From Franzmannia pantelleriensis (GTDB taxonomy: Bacteria > Pseudomonadota > Gammaproteobacteria > Pseudomonadales > Halomonadaceae): a DNA stretch of 64,000 bases. Of the stretch, positions 1-11,423 are shown one piece after another. Position numbers and translations under genes: made by a program. Location of the stretch: assembly GCF_900102875.1 (NCBI RefSeq), contig NZ_FNGH01000001.1, forward strand, positions 338,993-402,992, in the 5' to 3' direction. The notes beneath the pieces are model-generated. The model had not been told where the DNA came from. It was given only the letters and a program-made list of their open reading frames with translations, and ran no database searches. Each line of letters starts with the position of its first letter. Position 1 is the first letter of the stretch.

Positions 1-527
1 ACGCTGGCGATGACGTTGATCAGGTGCATAACCAGGATGATGCGCAGGTAAATGACGGTCTGCTGGATGCCGTTCCAGTAGCCGCGAAAGCAGAAGATCA
101 TTGCTACCGGTACCAGCGAGATAACCCGCCAGCGGAAATACTCCACCGCGACGGCATTGACTTCCGGAGTCTGGTTGATCAGCGCCAGTAGCCGTGGCGC
201 TTGCCACAGGCACAGCAAGGTCAGGGGAACGGCCACCAGCATGGCGATGACCAGGCCGGCATTGAGTGCCACGGCACGCCGCGACCAGACTCCTTCACCG
301 TGGCGACGGGCGGTTTGCGCCTGCACCCCGGACGACAATCCGAACAGCACGGCGGTGACCAGAAACATCGTATAGCCGCCGATCCCGACCCCCGCCAGGG
401 CGACCTCGCCGAGCCGGCCGACCAGGATGGCATCGATCAGATTGAGCAGGCTCTGGGAGAGCATCCCGGCGATGATCGGCAGCGCTAGCTTGAGGATGGT
501 ATGGCGTCGGGAGGGCTCGGGGAGCAT
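1..527 (-). CDS. MATE family efflux transporter, N-terminal part (runs off the window)
   Basis: An open frame reads leftwards from an ATG at 527 to the window edge without a stop, giving about 175 residues. The product starts MLPEPSRRH and continues with the hydrophobic segment LPIIAGMLSQSLLNLIDAI, typical of MATE/DinF/NorM exporters (antiport of drugs or metabolites against Na+ or H+). At least four further hydrophobic stretches follow, including LVIAMLVAVPLTLLCLW. MATE proteins are about 450 residues, so more than half lies outside the window. It is co-directional with metH but separated from it by a hairpin. Family assignment is by reading the motif; the substrate cannot be told. Confidence 0.85.
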   Translation of the reverse strand, partial: MLPEPSRRHTILKLALPIIAGMLSQSLLNLIDAILVGRLGEVALAGVGIGGYTMFLVTAVLFGLSSGVQAQTARRHGEGVWSRRAVALNAGLVIAMLVAVPLTLLCLWQAPRLLALINQTPEVNAVAVEYFRWRVISLVPVAMIFCFRGYWNGIQQTVIYLRIILVMHLINVIAS

Positions 528-551
528 GCCGGGTTCCAGCGAATGAATGGC

Positions 552-574
552 AGGGCCCGCCGGCGACGGGCCCT
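552..574 (-). terminator. Hairpin downstream of metH, candidate terminator
   Basis: The arms AGGGCCCG and CGGGCCCT enclose a 7-base loop just beyond the metH stop and before the MATE gene. There is no real T tract on the minus strand, so it may be a weak or Rho-assisted terminator, or only a stabilising hairpin. Confidence 0.4.
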
Positions 575-588
575 GAGCGATCTGCGTT

Positions 589-4290
<3,702 letters not shown>

Positions 4291-4412
4291 GGTGGGAATG
4301 ATTCTCCAGCGTCAGGGTCTGCGGCGAGGGACAATTCTTGGTGGCCCACGCAGTCACGATATAACCGCGCATGGTACCAGAAAGCGTCTGTCGCGGGGCA
4401 GGGGCGACAAAA

Positions 4413-4429
4413 CCGAGTATTTCACTCGG
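4413..4429. promoter_or_regulatory. 17-bp inverted repeat between metH and nfuA
   Basis: CCGAGT and ACTCGG form perfect 6-base arms around ATTTC in the divergent metH/nfuA gap. The geometry (6-5-6) is that of many dimeric repressor sites, including type 1 IscR boxes, but the arm sequence does not match the IscR consensus. It could also be a leader hairpin of nfuA. The role is unassigned. Confidence 0.35.
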
Positions 4430-4502
4430 GATTGTGTCGACGATGACTTTTCCTTACCATGAAGGTATCCATCTGCCCATCGGTACCAGGACTGACGATA
4501 TC

Positions 4503-5093
4503 ATGAGCCAGAGCATCGAGATTACCGATAGCGCCCAGGAGTACCTCGCCGAACTGCTCGAGAAGCAGAACGTCGAGGGCATCGCGGTGCGCATCTTCAT
4601 TACCCAGCCCGGCACCCCTTACGCCGAGACCTGCCTGGCCTACTGCCGCCCAGGCGAAGAGGAGCCCAGCGATGAGTTGCTCGAGCTGGACAAGATTCGC
4701 GTCTACCTCGACAAGCACAGCTTGGCGTTCCTCGACGAGGCGGTGGTCGACTTCAACGCCGATCGCATGGGCGGCCAGCTGACCATCAAGGCGCCCAACG
4801 CCAAGATGCCCAAGGTCAATGCCGACAGCCCGCTGGAAGATCGCGTCAACTACGTGCTCTACAGCGAGATCAACCCCGGCCTGGCGGCCCACGGCGGTGA
4901 AATCAAGCTGATCCAGCTAACCGACGAAAATGTGGCGGTGCTGGCGTTCGGCGGCGGCTGTCAGGGCTGCGCTGCGGTTGACCTGACGCTCAAGGATGGC
5001 GTGGAAAAGACACTCATCGAGCGCATTCCCGAGCTTTCCGGGATTCGCGACGTCACCGACCACACCGATACCAGCCAGGCCTACTATCGCTGA
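4503..5093 (+). CDS. nfuA: Fe-S biogenesis protein NfuA
   Basis: NfuA is a carrier that delivers [4Fe-4S] clusters to apo-proteins, notably under oxidative stress or iron limitation. The 196-residue product has the degenerate A-type (HesB-like) N-terminal domain and a C-terminal Nfu domain with the cluster-binding CxxC at Cys153 and Cys156 ([11 protein letters not shown]). The ATG at 4503 (MSQSIEITD) fits the family length and has AGGA about 11 bases upstream. The frame stays open to 4371, but that extra N-terminus does not look like the family. A strong hairpin terminator follows. A second Fe-S assembly gene, sufE, lies 2.5 kb downstream. Confidence 0.95.
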   Translation: MSQSIEITDSAQEYLAELLEKQNVEGIAVRIFITQPGTPYAETCLAYCRPGEEEPSDELLELDKIRVYLDKHSLAFLDEAVVDFNADRMGGQLTIKAPNAKMPKVNADSPLEDRVNYVLYSEINPGLAAHGGEIKLIQLTDENVAVLAFGGGCQGCAAVDLTLKDGVEKTLIERIPELSGIRDVTDHTDTSQAYYR

Positions 5094-5124
5094 ATGGTTT
5101 GCCCTCTTATAGCAGCACGCCATG

Positions 5125-5152
5125 AAAGAGCCGCTCTTGGAGCGGCTCTTTT
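5125..5152. terminator. Bidirectional rho-independent terminator between nfuA and the KfrA-like gene
   Basis: The perfect arms AAAGAGCCGCTC and GAGCGGCTCTTT surround a TTG loop, followed by T on the plus strand and preceded by A residues that give a T run on the minus strand. It lies between two convergent genes and can serve both. Confidence 0.85.
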
Positions 5153-5173
5153 GCGTGCGGGCAAGGCTGTTAC

Positions 5174-6139
5174 TCAGTACGTGAAGGGCGGTAGCGTCGC
5201 CTGGGCCAGACGCGCTTCCAGCTCAGCTATGCGCTGACGGCTCTCTTCCAGCGCCTGTTCGCGGGATGCCAACCGACTGGCCAGCGCGTCGCTGCGCTGG
5301 CGCTCATCATCCAGCCCGTCCTGGGCCTGCTGACGCTGCCAGTTCGCCTCGCGCTGGCGGCGCTCCTGTTCTGCCAGATCGGCACGCAGCGACTGTAGCT
5401 GCTGGTCGCGCGCTTCGAGGCGGGCTTCCAACTGGGTCAGGCGCTCGGCGTGCTGCTTGTCGGACGCCTGGCGCTCCTGCCGCGAGGCATCGAGCAGGCC
5501 CATCAAGCGCGCTTCGGCGGCCTCGTGACGCTGCTCTTCCTGCTGTAATGCCTCGCGATGCCGCTCGGCCTGAGCCTCGAGGGCCTGGCGATGCGCTTCG
5601 GCTTGTTGATCACGCTGCTGCTGCAGCTGTTGCAGCTGTCCCTCGAGCCGCTGGCACTGCTGCTCGAATGCTGCCAGGCGTGACTGGAGACTGTCGCGCT
5701 CGGCCTCTGCCTTGGCCAGTCGCTGGCTGCGTTCATCGAGGCTGGCCTGTACCTGGCCCAGGTGGTCGGCGAGGGCGGCCTCACGCTGGCCGGCATGCTC
5801 GGCCAGCCGCTGGCTCTCGGCGCTGGTTTCCTGGGCCGCCTCGACCCGGCGGTCGGCTTCCTGACGATAGTGGGCCAGCCCCTCACTGGCGGCTTCCTCG
5901 GCCTTGTGCCACAGCTCTCCCATTAGTGACTGCAGCGCTTCGGGGATGGCCTGAGGGTGGGGCGTGGCGCGATTCTGCTCACGCTGCTGACGCCATTCGC
6001 GTAGATGATCGCTGATGGTGGTGAAGCTGCCGGTGCCCAGCACCTCGCGCACCTTCTGCACGCTAGGGGTTTCGCCTCGCTGCAGCAGGGCATCCACTGC
6101 CCGCTGTACGTCCTCGAACTGTACGCCGCTTCTTGCCAT
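5174..6139 (-). CDS. KfrA-like DNA-binding coiled-coil protein
   Basis: The 321-residue protein starts MARSGVQFEDVQRAVDALL with a KfrA_N-type helix-turn-helix (about residues 1-60; TPSVQKVREVLGTGSFTTI). A very long Gln/Glu/Arg-rich coiled coil follows, from about residue 90 to the C-terminus. KfrA of IncP plasmids is an autorepressor and nucleoid-like partition accessory. Chromosomal homologues have no settled role. It is divergent from a tyrosine recombinase, and the AT-rich gap between them carries adjacent TTTTATGTA repeats that could be its operator. Function as a repressor of both genes is inference. Confidence 0.8.
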   Translation of the reverse strand: MARSGVQFEDVQRAVDALLQRGETPSVQKVREVLGTGSFTTISDHLREWRQQREQNRATPHPQAIPEALQSLMGELWHKAEEAASEGLAHYRQEADRRVEAAQETSAESQRLAEHAGQREAALADHLGQVQASLDERSQRLAKAEAERDSLQSRLAAFEQQCQRLEGQLQQLQQQRDQQAEAHRQALEAQAERHREALQQEEQRHEAAEARLMGLLDASRQERQASDKQHAERLTQLEARLEARDQQLQSLRADLAEQERRQREANWQRQQAQDGLDDERQRSDALASRLASREQALEESRQRIAELEARLAQATLPPFTY

Positions 6140-6216
6140 GCCGTGCTCCTTTCCTTCGCGCGCCGCCGACGCTTATCACGGCGCAGCCTAGCGCCGTAGG
6201 CGGCAAAAAGGAAGTA

Positions 6217-6246
6217 TTTTATGTATTACGTTTTATGTAATTTACG
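6217..6246. promoter_or_regulatory. Two adjacent AT-rich direct repeats in the kfrA-like/recombinase gap
   Basis: TTTTATGTATTACG (6217-6230) is followed at once by TTTTATGTAATTTACG (6231-6246). The junction also contains the inverted pair ATTAC/GTAAT. The 169-base gap is much more AT-rich than its surroundings. Placed between divergent genes, one of which encodes a DNA-binding protein, this is a reasonable candidate operator. Confidence 0.45.
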
Positions 6247-6308
6247 ATACGAAATAGCACATTAATTCATGATTACGAGGCTTATCTTGATTATAAGACG
6301 CGGGAACC

Positions 6309-7556
6309 ATGATACTGAGTGCCAAGCACCAAACAGGGAGTGACGTCGGAGTGGAACAGGATCAGCTCGTGCCGCTCAACGGCTTGGTGGAACCACTGCC
6401 ACAGCCGGCGCCGCCGAGGCATGGCGACGGCGTGCAGATCGGCGCCACCAGCGATATTCAGGCGGTCACGCTATGGCTGGCCGAGTATCAGGCCAGTCCG
6501 CAGACCCAGCGCGCCTATCGCAAGGAGGCCGAGCGGCTGCTGCTGTGGCTGGGCGAGCGGGCGTTGCGGCTGGACGAACTGCGTCGCGAACATCTCGCCG
6601 ATTTCGAGGCCTTTCTTGGCGATCCACAGCCGGCCGAGCGCTGGATAGGGCCGCCACGGCCGCGCTCCAGCGCGGGCTGGCGGCCGTTTCGCGGCCCGCT
6701 GTCGCCTGCCAGCCGACGTCAGAGCCTGGTCATTCTGCAGGGCTTGTTTGCCTGGCTGGCGGACGCTGGCTGGGTACGCCACAACCCGTTTCGACTAATG
6801 CGCGACAAGCGCCGGCGCCTGGACAACCGCACGGGACGGATTGAGCGCTATCTCGAGCGACCGCTGTGGGACTGGCTATGGGCCTGGATCAACCAGCCCC
6901 CGGGGGAGGGCGCCAGCGAACGGAATACGCTGCGCTGGCAGCGGCGCCGCTTCCTGTTCGGCTTCGCCTATCTCCTGGCACCGCGGGTCGCCGAGCTGGC
7001 GGCCGCACGCATGGAGGATGTGTACCGCGTCGAAGGGCGCTGGTGGTGGCGGGTCATCGGCAAGGGGGGGAAGCTGGCCGAGATTCCGCTGCCGCCGGCA
7101 GCACTGACGCTGCTCGGCGAGTGGCGTCAGGCGCTAGGCCTCGTCGTCGAACCTGGTCCAGAGGACGTGGGTCCGCTGCTGCGCGGACTGGATGGCAAGC
7201 GCGGCCTGGGGGATAACCAGCTCTATCGACTGATCAAGTCGACGTTTGCCGAGGCGGCCGACGCGCTCGAGAGGGCCGCGGGTCGCGGCGAAGTGGCCGC
7301 CCCGCTGGCGGCGATGGCGCCGAAGCTGCGCCAGGCCTCGCCGCACTGGCTGCGCCACACGGCCTTGACCCATCAGGCCCAGCGCGGCGTCGAACTGCGC
7401 TACCTGGCCATGAGTGCGCGACACGCGCGGCTGGATACCACCGCCCGCTATCTACACGCCGAAGCCGAGGAGTGGCAACAGCAGGTATCGCGTCACTCCC
7501 TGGATGATAGCGTTTCAGCGAGCGGGGCGGACACGGGGGGCGACGGGCCGGTATAA
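6309..7556 (+). CDS. Tyrosine recombinase (phage-integrase family)
   Basis: This 415-residue site-specific recombinase has an N-terminal SAM-like core-binding domain (about 50-160; LAEYQASPQTQRAYRKEAERLLLWL). The catalytic domain has Arg226 (LAPRVAEL), the HxxR box HWLRHT at 346-351, a late His in SARHARLDTT and the nucleophile Tyr381 (TARYLH). All expected catalytic residues are present, so it should be active. The ATG at 6309 is the first; the start could be a little downstream, since the first 40 residues are not conserved-looking. It is divergent from the KfrA-like gene. No att repeats or other phage genes were seen, so it looks like a resident two-gene unit rather than a prophage end. 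Confidence 0.88.
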   Translation: MILSAKHQTGSDVGVEQDQLVPLNGLVEPLPQPAPPRHGDGVQIGATSDIQAVTLWLAEYQASPQTQRAYRKEAERLLLWLGERALRLDELRREHLADFEAFLGDPQPAERWIGPPRPRSSAGWRPFRGPLSPASRRQSLVILQGLFAWLADAGWVRHNPFRLMRDKRRRLDNRTGRIERYLERPLWDWLWAWINQPPGEGASERNTLRWQRRRFLFGFAYLLAPRVAELAAARMEDVYRVEGRWWWRVIGKGGKLAEIPLPPAALTLLGEWRQALGLVVEPGPEDVGPLLRGLDGKRGLGDNQLYRLIKSTFAEAADALERAAGRGEVAAPLAAMAPKLRQASPHWLRHTALTHQAQRGVELRYLAMSARHARLDTTARYLHAEAEEWQQQVSRHSLDDSVSASGADTGGDGPV

Positions 7557-7584
7557 TCACAGCATTCGAGTAGAAGGAGTCATC

Positions 7585-8013
7585 ATGTCAGCGCAGGAAC
7601 CTACGCCGCAGGCGGCCCAACAGGCGCTCATCGACGAGTTTGCGATGTTCGACAACTGGATGGACCGCTATCAGTACATCATCGATATGGGCAAGCAGTT
7701 GCCGAGCTTTCCCGAGGAGTGGAAGACGCCCGAGTACAAGATCGAGGGCTGTCAGTCCAACGTCTGGATGCATCATGCTCGCGACGGCGAGCGCCTCCAC
7801 TTCGATGCCACCTCGGATGCCGCCATCGTCTCGGGGCTGATCGCAGTGCTGATGCGTATCTACAACGATCGCTCACCGCAGGAAGTGATGGCCGCCGAAC
7901 CTAGCTTCCTCGAGGCACTGGGGCTCGACAAGCACCTGTCGCCGACCCGCAGCAACGGGCTACACGCGATGCTGACGCGGATCTACGAGGTCGCCCAGCG
8001 CGAGGTGGCGTAG
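7585..8013 (+). CDS. sufE: Cysteine desulfuration protein SufE
   Basis: SufE takes persulfide sulfur from the cysteine desulfurase SufS (or CsdA) and passes it on for Fe-S cluster assembly. The 142-residue product carries the acceptor cysteine Cys56 in IEGCQSNVW and the family segment ending TRSNGLHAML. The ATG at 7585 is preceded by AAGGAG at 7574-7579. The frame is open further upstream inside the recombinase gene, but only this start has a ribosome site. No sufBCD or sufS genes are near, so it may serve a distant cluster or CsdA; csdA/csdE cannot be excluded from sequence alone. Confidence 0.92.
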   Translation: MSAQEPTPQAAQQALIDEFAMFDNWMDRYQYIIDMGKQLPSFPEEWKTPEYKIEGCQSNVWMHHARDGERLHFDATSDAAIVSGLIAVLMRIYNDRSPQEVMAAEPSFLEALGLDKHLSPTRSNGLHAMLTRIYEVAQREVA

Positions 8014-8022
8014 CCTGTAGCG

Positions 8023-8388
8023 CTAGGCCGTCAGCGGCTGCGAGTGCCGGCGCTCTTCTCGAGCCAGTATTGCCGCTGCATCCAGGTCGGCAATAGGCAC
8101 TGCCGCGTCCGCCGGGATCTCTCCGTTGAGCTGCAGGGCCTGATAGCGCGCGCAGCAGACGCGCAGGAAAGATGCAAAATTGTCCAGGTCATGGCCTGCT
8201 TCGACGGACTCCCTCGCCAGGCGCGTCAGTAGTTGACCCAGGGACAGTCCATCGCGCCGGCCGATCTCCTCGAGCACGCCCCAGAAGAAGCTTTCCAGGC
8301 GCACGCTGGTACACATGCCATCGAGGCGCATGGAGCGGGTTTGTGCTTCCCACAGGCCGGGATCGGCACCCACGAAGAGCCTGCACAT
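8023..8388 (-). CDS. Ribbon-helix-helix domain protein
   Basis: The 121-residue protein has a segment TSVRLESFFWGVLEEIGRRDGLSLG (about 27-51) typical of the RHH_4-type ribbon-helix-helix fold: one strand followed by two helices that bind DNA as a dimer. The rest is mostly helical with two cysteines (VCCARY). The ATG at 8388 is preceded by AGGAG. It is convergent with sufE with only 9 bases between stops. The target is unknown; the family also includes proteins annotated only as aryl-sulfate sulfotransferase-associated or hypothetical. Confidence 0.75.
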   Translation of the reverse strand: MCRLFVGADPGLWEAQTRSMRLDGMCTSVRLESFFWGVLEEIGRRDGLSLGQLLTRLARESVEAGHDLDNFASFLRVCCARYQALQLNGEIPADAAVPIADLDAAAILAREERRHSQPLTA

Positions 8389-8449
8389 CGTCGTTTCTCC
8401 TTGCTACTCAGCGTGAATGAATGCCATCCATCCTTTGTAGCATAGTCCG

Positions 8450-8478
8450 ACACCGCCGCCTCGACGAGGCAGCGGTGT
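8450..8478 (-). terminator. Hairpin downstream of the DJ-1/PfpI gene
   Basis: The nested arms ACACCGC/GCGGTGT and GCCTCG/CGAGGC form a long hairpin 20 bases after the DJ-1 stop. There is no T tract, so it may be a terminator or an mRNA 3'-end stabiliser. Confidence 0.4.
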
Positions 8479-8498
8479 AGCACGCGGAAGGGGGACGC

Positions 8499-9083
8499 TC
8501 ACTGGTGCGTGATGCGGGTCCCGAGCAGGGTCAGGAACTGGCCGATCCAGGCTGGATGTGCCGGCCAGGCCGGGGCGCTGACCAGGTTGCCTTCGGTGAT
8601 GGCGTCGTCCACGGCAATATCGGCATAGCGACCGCCAGCCAGTTCCACTTCGGGGCGGCAGGCCGGATAAGCCGAGCAGCGCCGCCCCTCGAGTACGCCT
8701 GCTGCCGCCAGCAGTTGGGCGCCGTGGCAGACGGCGGCGACCGGTTTATCGGCGGCGAAAAAGTGGCGCACGATGTCGATCACTCGGTCGTCGAGACGCA
8801 GGTACTCCGGGGCGCGACCGCCGGGAATCACCAGCGCATCGTAGCGGGCGGGATCGACATCGGCGAAGCTGGCGTTGAGCGCGAAGCGATGACCGGGCTT
8901 CTCGGTGTAGGTCTGGTCGCCTTCGAAGTCATGAATGGCCGTCGCGATGCTGTCGCCGGCCTGCTTGTCGGGACACACGGCATCGACGCGGTGCCCGACG
9001 GCCTTGAGGGCCTGGAAGGGCACCATGGTTTCGTAATCTTCGGCAAAGTCGCCGCACAGCATGAGTATGGTTTTGGCAGACAT
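8499..9083 (-). CDS. DJ-1/PfpI family protein
   Basis: The 194-residue single-domain protein has the flavodoxin-like DJ-1/PfpI fold. It contains [13 protein letters not shown] at the start, [12 protein letters not shown] in the middle, and the nucleophile elbow [14 protein letters not shown] with the conserved Cys followed by His. Relatives are glyoxalases/deglycases or stress chaperones. The ATG at 9083 is preceded by GAGGAG. The frame runs on upstream into yidD, but that extension has no family similarity. It lies 74 bases after yidD on the same strand. The precise activity cannot be assigned. Confidence 0.88.
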   Translation of the reverse strand: MSAKTILMLCGDFAEDYETMVPFQALKAVGHRVDAVCPDKQAGDSIATAIHDFEGDQTYTEKPGHRFALNASFADVDPARYDALVIPGGRAPEYLRLDDRVIDIVRHFFAADKPVAAVCHGAQLLAAAGVLEGRRCSAYPACRPEVELAGGRYADIAVDDAITEGNLVSAPAWPAHPAWIGQFLTLLGTRITHQ

Positions 9084-9157
9084 GGCGTGCTCCTCATTGT
9101 TAGTAGGTGCAGCGTCAGTCTGGCATGCGGATCGTTTGAGCAGGTGGTAGCCCGCTA

Positions 9158-9502
9158 CTACTGCCCTGAGGATTTGTGCTCGGGGGCGACGAACTCGGGA
9201 CACTCTGGATCGTCCTGGCAGAGCGCTTCGCTGGGACCGCCGGGAACCGGATCGATGCCCCCTGCGTGACCTGGATGACACTTGACGATGCGCTTGACGC
9301 CGAGCCAGCCGCCCTTGGCCGGGCCATGCACCTTGACGGCCTCGAGGGTGTAGTGCGAGCAGCTCGGCCAGAAACGGCAGCGTGGGCCGAGGAGGGGACT
9401 GATCACCCATTGATAGAGCTTGATCAACACCACCAGCCCCCACCCCAGCCCTCCACCCAGGCCGACCAGGACGCGCCTCGACAAACGTCTCAACAAGCGC
9501 AT
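9158..9502 (-). CDS. yidD: Membrane protein insertion efficiency factor YidD
   Basis: The 114-residue protein has an N-terminal amphipathic/hydrophobic helix (about 11-28). The YidD core follows: [29 protein letters not shown], with Cys42, Cys48 and Cys75 ([14 protein letters not shown]). In most bacteria yidD sits between rnpA and yidC; here it is detached and follows hisI by 2 bases in a zur-hisI-yidD run. The acidic, Cys-containing tail after GGIDPVP is a little longer than usual. The role in assisting YidC-dependent insertion is by family. Confidence 0.9.
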   Translation of the reverse strand: MRLLRRLSRRVLVGLGGGLGWGLVVLIKLYQWVISPLLGPRCRFWPSCSHYTLEAVKVHGPAKGGWLGVKRIVKCHPGHAGGIDPVPGGPSEALCQDDPECPEFVAPEHKSSGQ

Positions 9503-9504
9503 GA

Positions 9505-9945
9505 TCAGGGGGTAGCGTAGAGGGTGTCGGGGTCGATCAGCGGGGCGCTGCTGACATGTGCCCGATCATGATCGATGGCGACATAGAAACAGCTGCGACG
9601 ACCGGTATGGCAGGCAGGACCGGTCTGGTCGACGTGCAGCAAAAGGGTATCGCCGTCGCAGTCCAGCGCCGCCCCCACAAGCTGCTGCTGCTGGCCGGAC
9701 GACTCGCCCTTGCGCCACAGCTTGCCGCGTGAGCGCGACCAGTAACAGACCCGCCGAGTGACGAGACTCTCGCGCAGTGCGGTTTCGTTCACCCAGGCCA
9801 TCATAAGCACTTCGCCGCTATCGTGCTGCTGAGCGATGGCAGGCACCAAACCATCATCATTCCACTTGACCGCAGCCAGCAGCGCCTCCAGCTCGACACT
9901 GTGGCCGATGTCGGCGCGTTCGAGTTGCTTGAAAAGCTCGCTCAC
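9505..9945 (-). CDS. hisI: Phosphoribosyl-AMP cyclohydrolase (zur-linked HisI)
   Basis: HisI opens the purine ring of phosphoribosyl-AMP, the third step of histidine synthesis. The 146-residue product shows [18 protein letters not shown], the metal motif DCDGDTLL and the cysteines of [11 protein letters not shown] chose the GTG at 9945: its GTGA overlaps the zur stop by 4 bases and GAGGAG lies 7-12 bases upstream; an in-frame GTG 9 bases earlier is also possible. It is not with other his genes. A hisI directly after zur recalls the zinc-limitation paralogues described for some bacteria. The usual His after the SG of the GESSG motif appears replaced by Gln (GQQQQ). Confidence 0.9.
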   Translation of the reverse strand: MSELFKQLERADIGHSVELEALLAAVKWNDDGLVPAIAQQHDSGEVLMMAWVNETALRESLVTRRVCYWSRSRGKLWRKGESSGQQQQLVGAALDCDGDTLLLHVDQTGPACHTGRRSCFYVAIDHDRAHVSSAPLIDPDTLYATP

Positions 9946-10379
9946 GAGGCACACTCCTCACAGGTTCCCAGCAGTTCGATGGTCTGCCGCTCGACGCGAA
10001 ACCCCAGACTGCGGGCGCGACTCGCCAGCTGCGTGTTGACGTCGTCGAGATGCAGCTCCTCGACCCGGCCGCAGAGACGGCAGATCAGCAATTGAAAACA
10101 GTGGGCGTGCTCGGGGCAGGGGCAGGCGACGTAGGCGTTGAGCGACTCGATACGGTGCACCAGTCCCTGTTCGATGAGGAAATCCAGCGCCCGGTAGACG
10201 GTTGGCGGACGCGCCGAGGCGTGCTCCACGGCGAGCTCGTCGAGCAGATCATAGGCTTTTAAACCGCCGTCGGCGCTGGCGATCATCTCGAGCACGCGCC
10301 GTCGGATCGGCGTAAAACGCACGCCGCGTTGTTGGCACTGCTGTTCTGCCTGGAGAATCAGTGAACTGGCGTCGGACAT
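9942..10379 (-). CDS. zur: Zinc uptake regulator Zur (Fur family)
   Basis: The 145-residue Fur-family repressor has an N-terminal winged helix (RGVRFTPIRRRVLEMIAS; recognition region ARPPTVYRALDFLIEQGLVHRIES) and a C-terminal metal/dimer domain. The two structural zinc CxxC pairs appear as CRLCG and CEEC at the very C-terminus. The HCFQLLIC arrangement and acidic-poor metal site fit Zur rather than Fur. It lacks neighbouring znuABC genes, which usually accompany it in gammaproteobacteria. It starts a run zur-hisI-yidD. Confidence 0.88.
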   Translation of the reverse strand: MSDASSLILQAEQQCQQRGVRFTPIRRRVLEMIASADGGLKAYDLLDELAVEHASARPPTVYRALDFLIEQGLVHRIESLNAYVACPCPEHAHCFQLLICRLCGRVEELHLDDVNTQLASRARSLGFRVERQTIELLGTCEECAS

Positions 10380-10438
10380 GATAGGCCTGATTATTCAATG
10401 AGCCACTTATTCTACGCGGCAAGGACGTCGACAGCCAC

Positions 10439-11419
10439 TCAGGCCGGACAGGGGATTTGCTCGACTGCCTGCAGCTCGCTCTGACGGGCAAAATGGCGCT
10501 GCGCCAATGCCACCCGCTCAGCAACGCTTACCCCCGGTGGCTGGCGCTCGATCAGGTCGAGACGCGGACGCAACCCTTCACCGTTGGCCATCTGAATGGC
10601 CAGCCCAGGGCGCGCATTGAGCTCCAGCAGCATAGGCCCCTGGTCGCGGTCGAGCACCATGTCGGTGCCGAGGTAGCCGAGCCCGGTCATCTCGTAGCAT
10701 CCGGCGGCGAGCTCGAGCAGTGTCTGCCAACCGGGGATTTTCAGACTGGCGAGCTCATGGCCGGTATCGGGATGATCGGCTCGGCTGCGGTCGAACTGTA
10801 CGCCACGCAGCGCGCAGCCGCTGGCAATGTCGATCCCTACGCCGACCGCCCCCTGGTGCAGGTTGGCCTTGCCGTCGGACGCCGCCGTGGAGAGCCGCAT
10901 CATCGCCATCACCGGGTAGCCCTGGAAGATGATGACCCGGATATCCGGTACGCCTTCGTAGGTGTATTCGGACAGCGAGTCATCGAAGTTGATCAGCGCT
11001 TCGACAACGGCCACATCCGGCGAACCGCCCAGAGAGTAGAGCCCCGAAAGAATGTTGGAGACATGCCGCTCGAGGTCTTCACGCCGAAGGTGTGCACCGC
11101 TGGGCTTGATATAGCTGTCGCCTTCGACCCGCTCGATGACCAGGATACCCTTGCCGCCGCTGCCCTTGGCTGGCTTGATCACGAAACCGGGGTGCGCGGT
11201 GACCATGGCGGCTACCCCCTTGACCTCGAACTGGCTCTTGACGGTACCGATCAAGGCCGGTGTGGTGATGCCGTACTCCTTGGCCAACAACTTGGTCTTG
11301 AGCTTGTCGTCCACCAGCGGATAGAGCCGGCGATCGTTATAGCGACCGATATAGCGAATATTGCGCCGGTTCATGCCGATGATGCCCTTGGCCTTGAGCC
11401 GTCCCGGTGTGGTCCACAT
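10439..11419 (-). CDS. RimK-like ATP-grasp ligase (alpha-L-glutamate ligase-like)
   Basis: The 326-residue ATP-grasp protein resembles RimK/glutathione-synthetase-type amino-acid ligases. It contains the glycine-rich ATP loop FVIKPAKGSGGKGILVI (about 99-115), the metal/ATP residues in VPDIRVIIFQGYPVMAMMRLS, and MLLELNARPGLAIQMAN near the C-terminus. The group is usually annotated as alpha-L-glutamate ligase-like and travels with the inactive-transglutaminase membrane protein, 4 bases upstream here. It is likely to join an amino acid or peptide to a carboxylate acceptor, but no substrate can be read from the sequence. Confidence 0.85.
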   Translation of the reverse strand: MWTTPGRLKAKGIIGMNRRNIRYIGRYNDRRLYPLVDDKLKTKLLAKEYGITTPALIGTVKSQFEVKGVAAMVTAHPGFVIKPAKGSGGKGILVIERVEGDSYIKPSGAHLRREDLERHVSNILSGLYSLGGSPDVAVVEALINFDDSLSEYTYEGVPDIRVIIFQGYPVMAMMRLSTAASDGKANLHQGAVGVGIDIASGCALRGVQFDRSRADHPDTGHELASLKIPGWQTLLELAAGCYEMTGLGYLGTDMVLDRDQGPMLLELNARPGLAIQMANGEGLRPRLDLIERQPPGVSVAERVALAQRHFARQSELQAVEQIPCPA

Positions 11420-11423
11420 TCGC

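Noticed and set aside
4291-4502. Cobalamin or SAM riboswitch upstream of metH
   Set aside because: The gap is only 212 bases and is shared with nfuA. I see no B12-box-like sequence or multi-helix aptamer pattern; only one 17-bp inverted repeat stands out.
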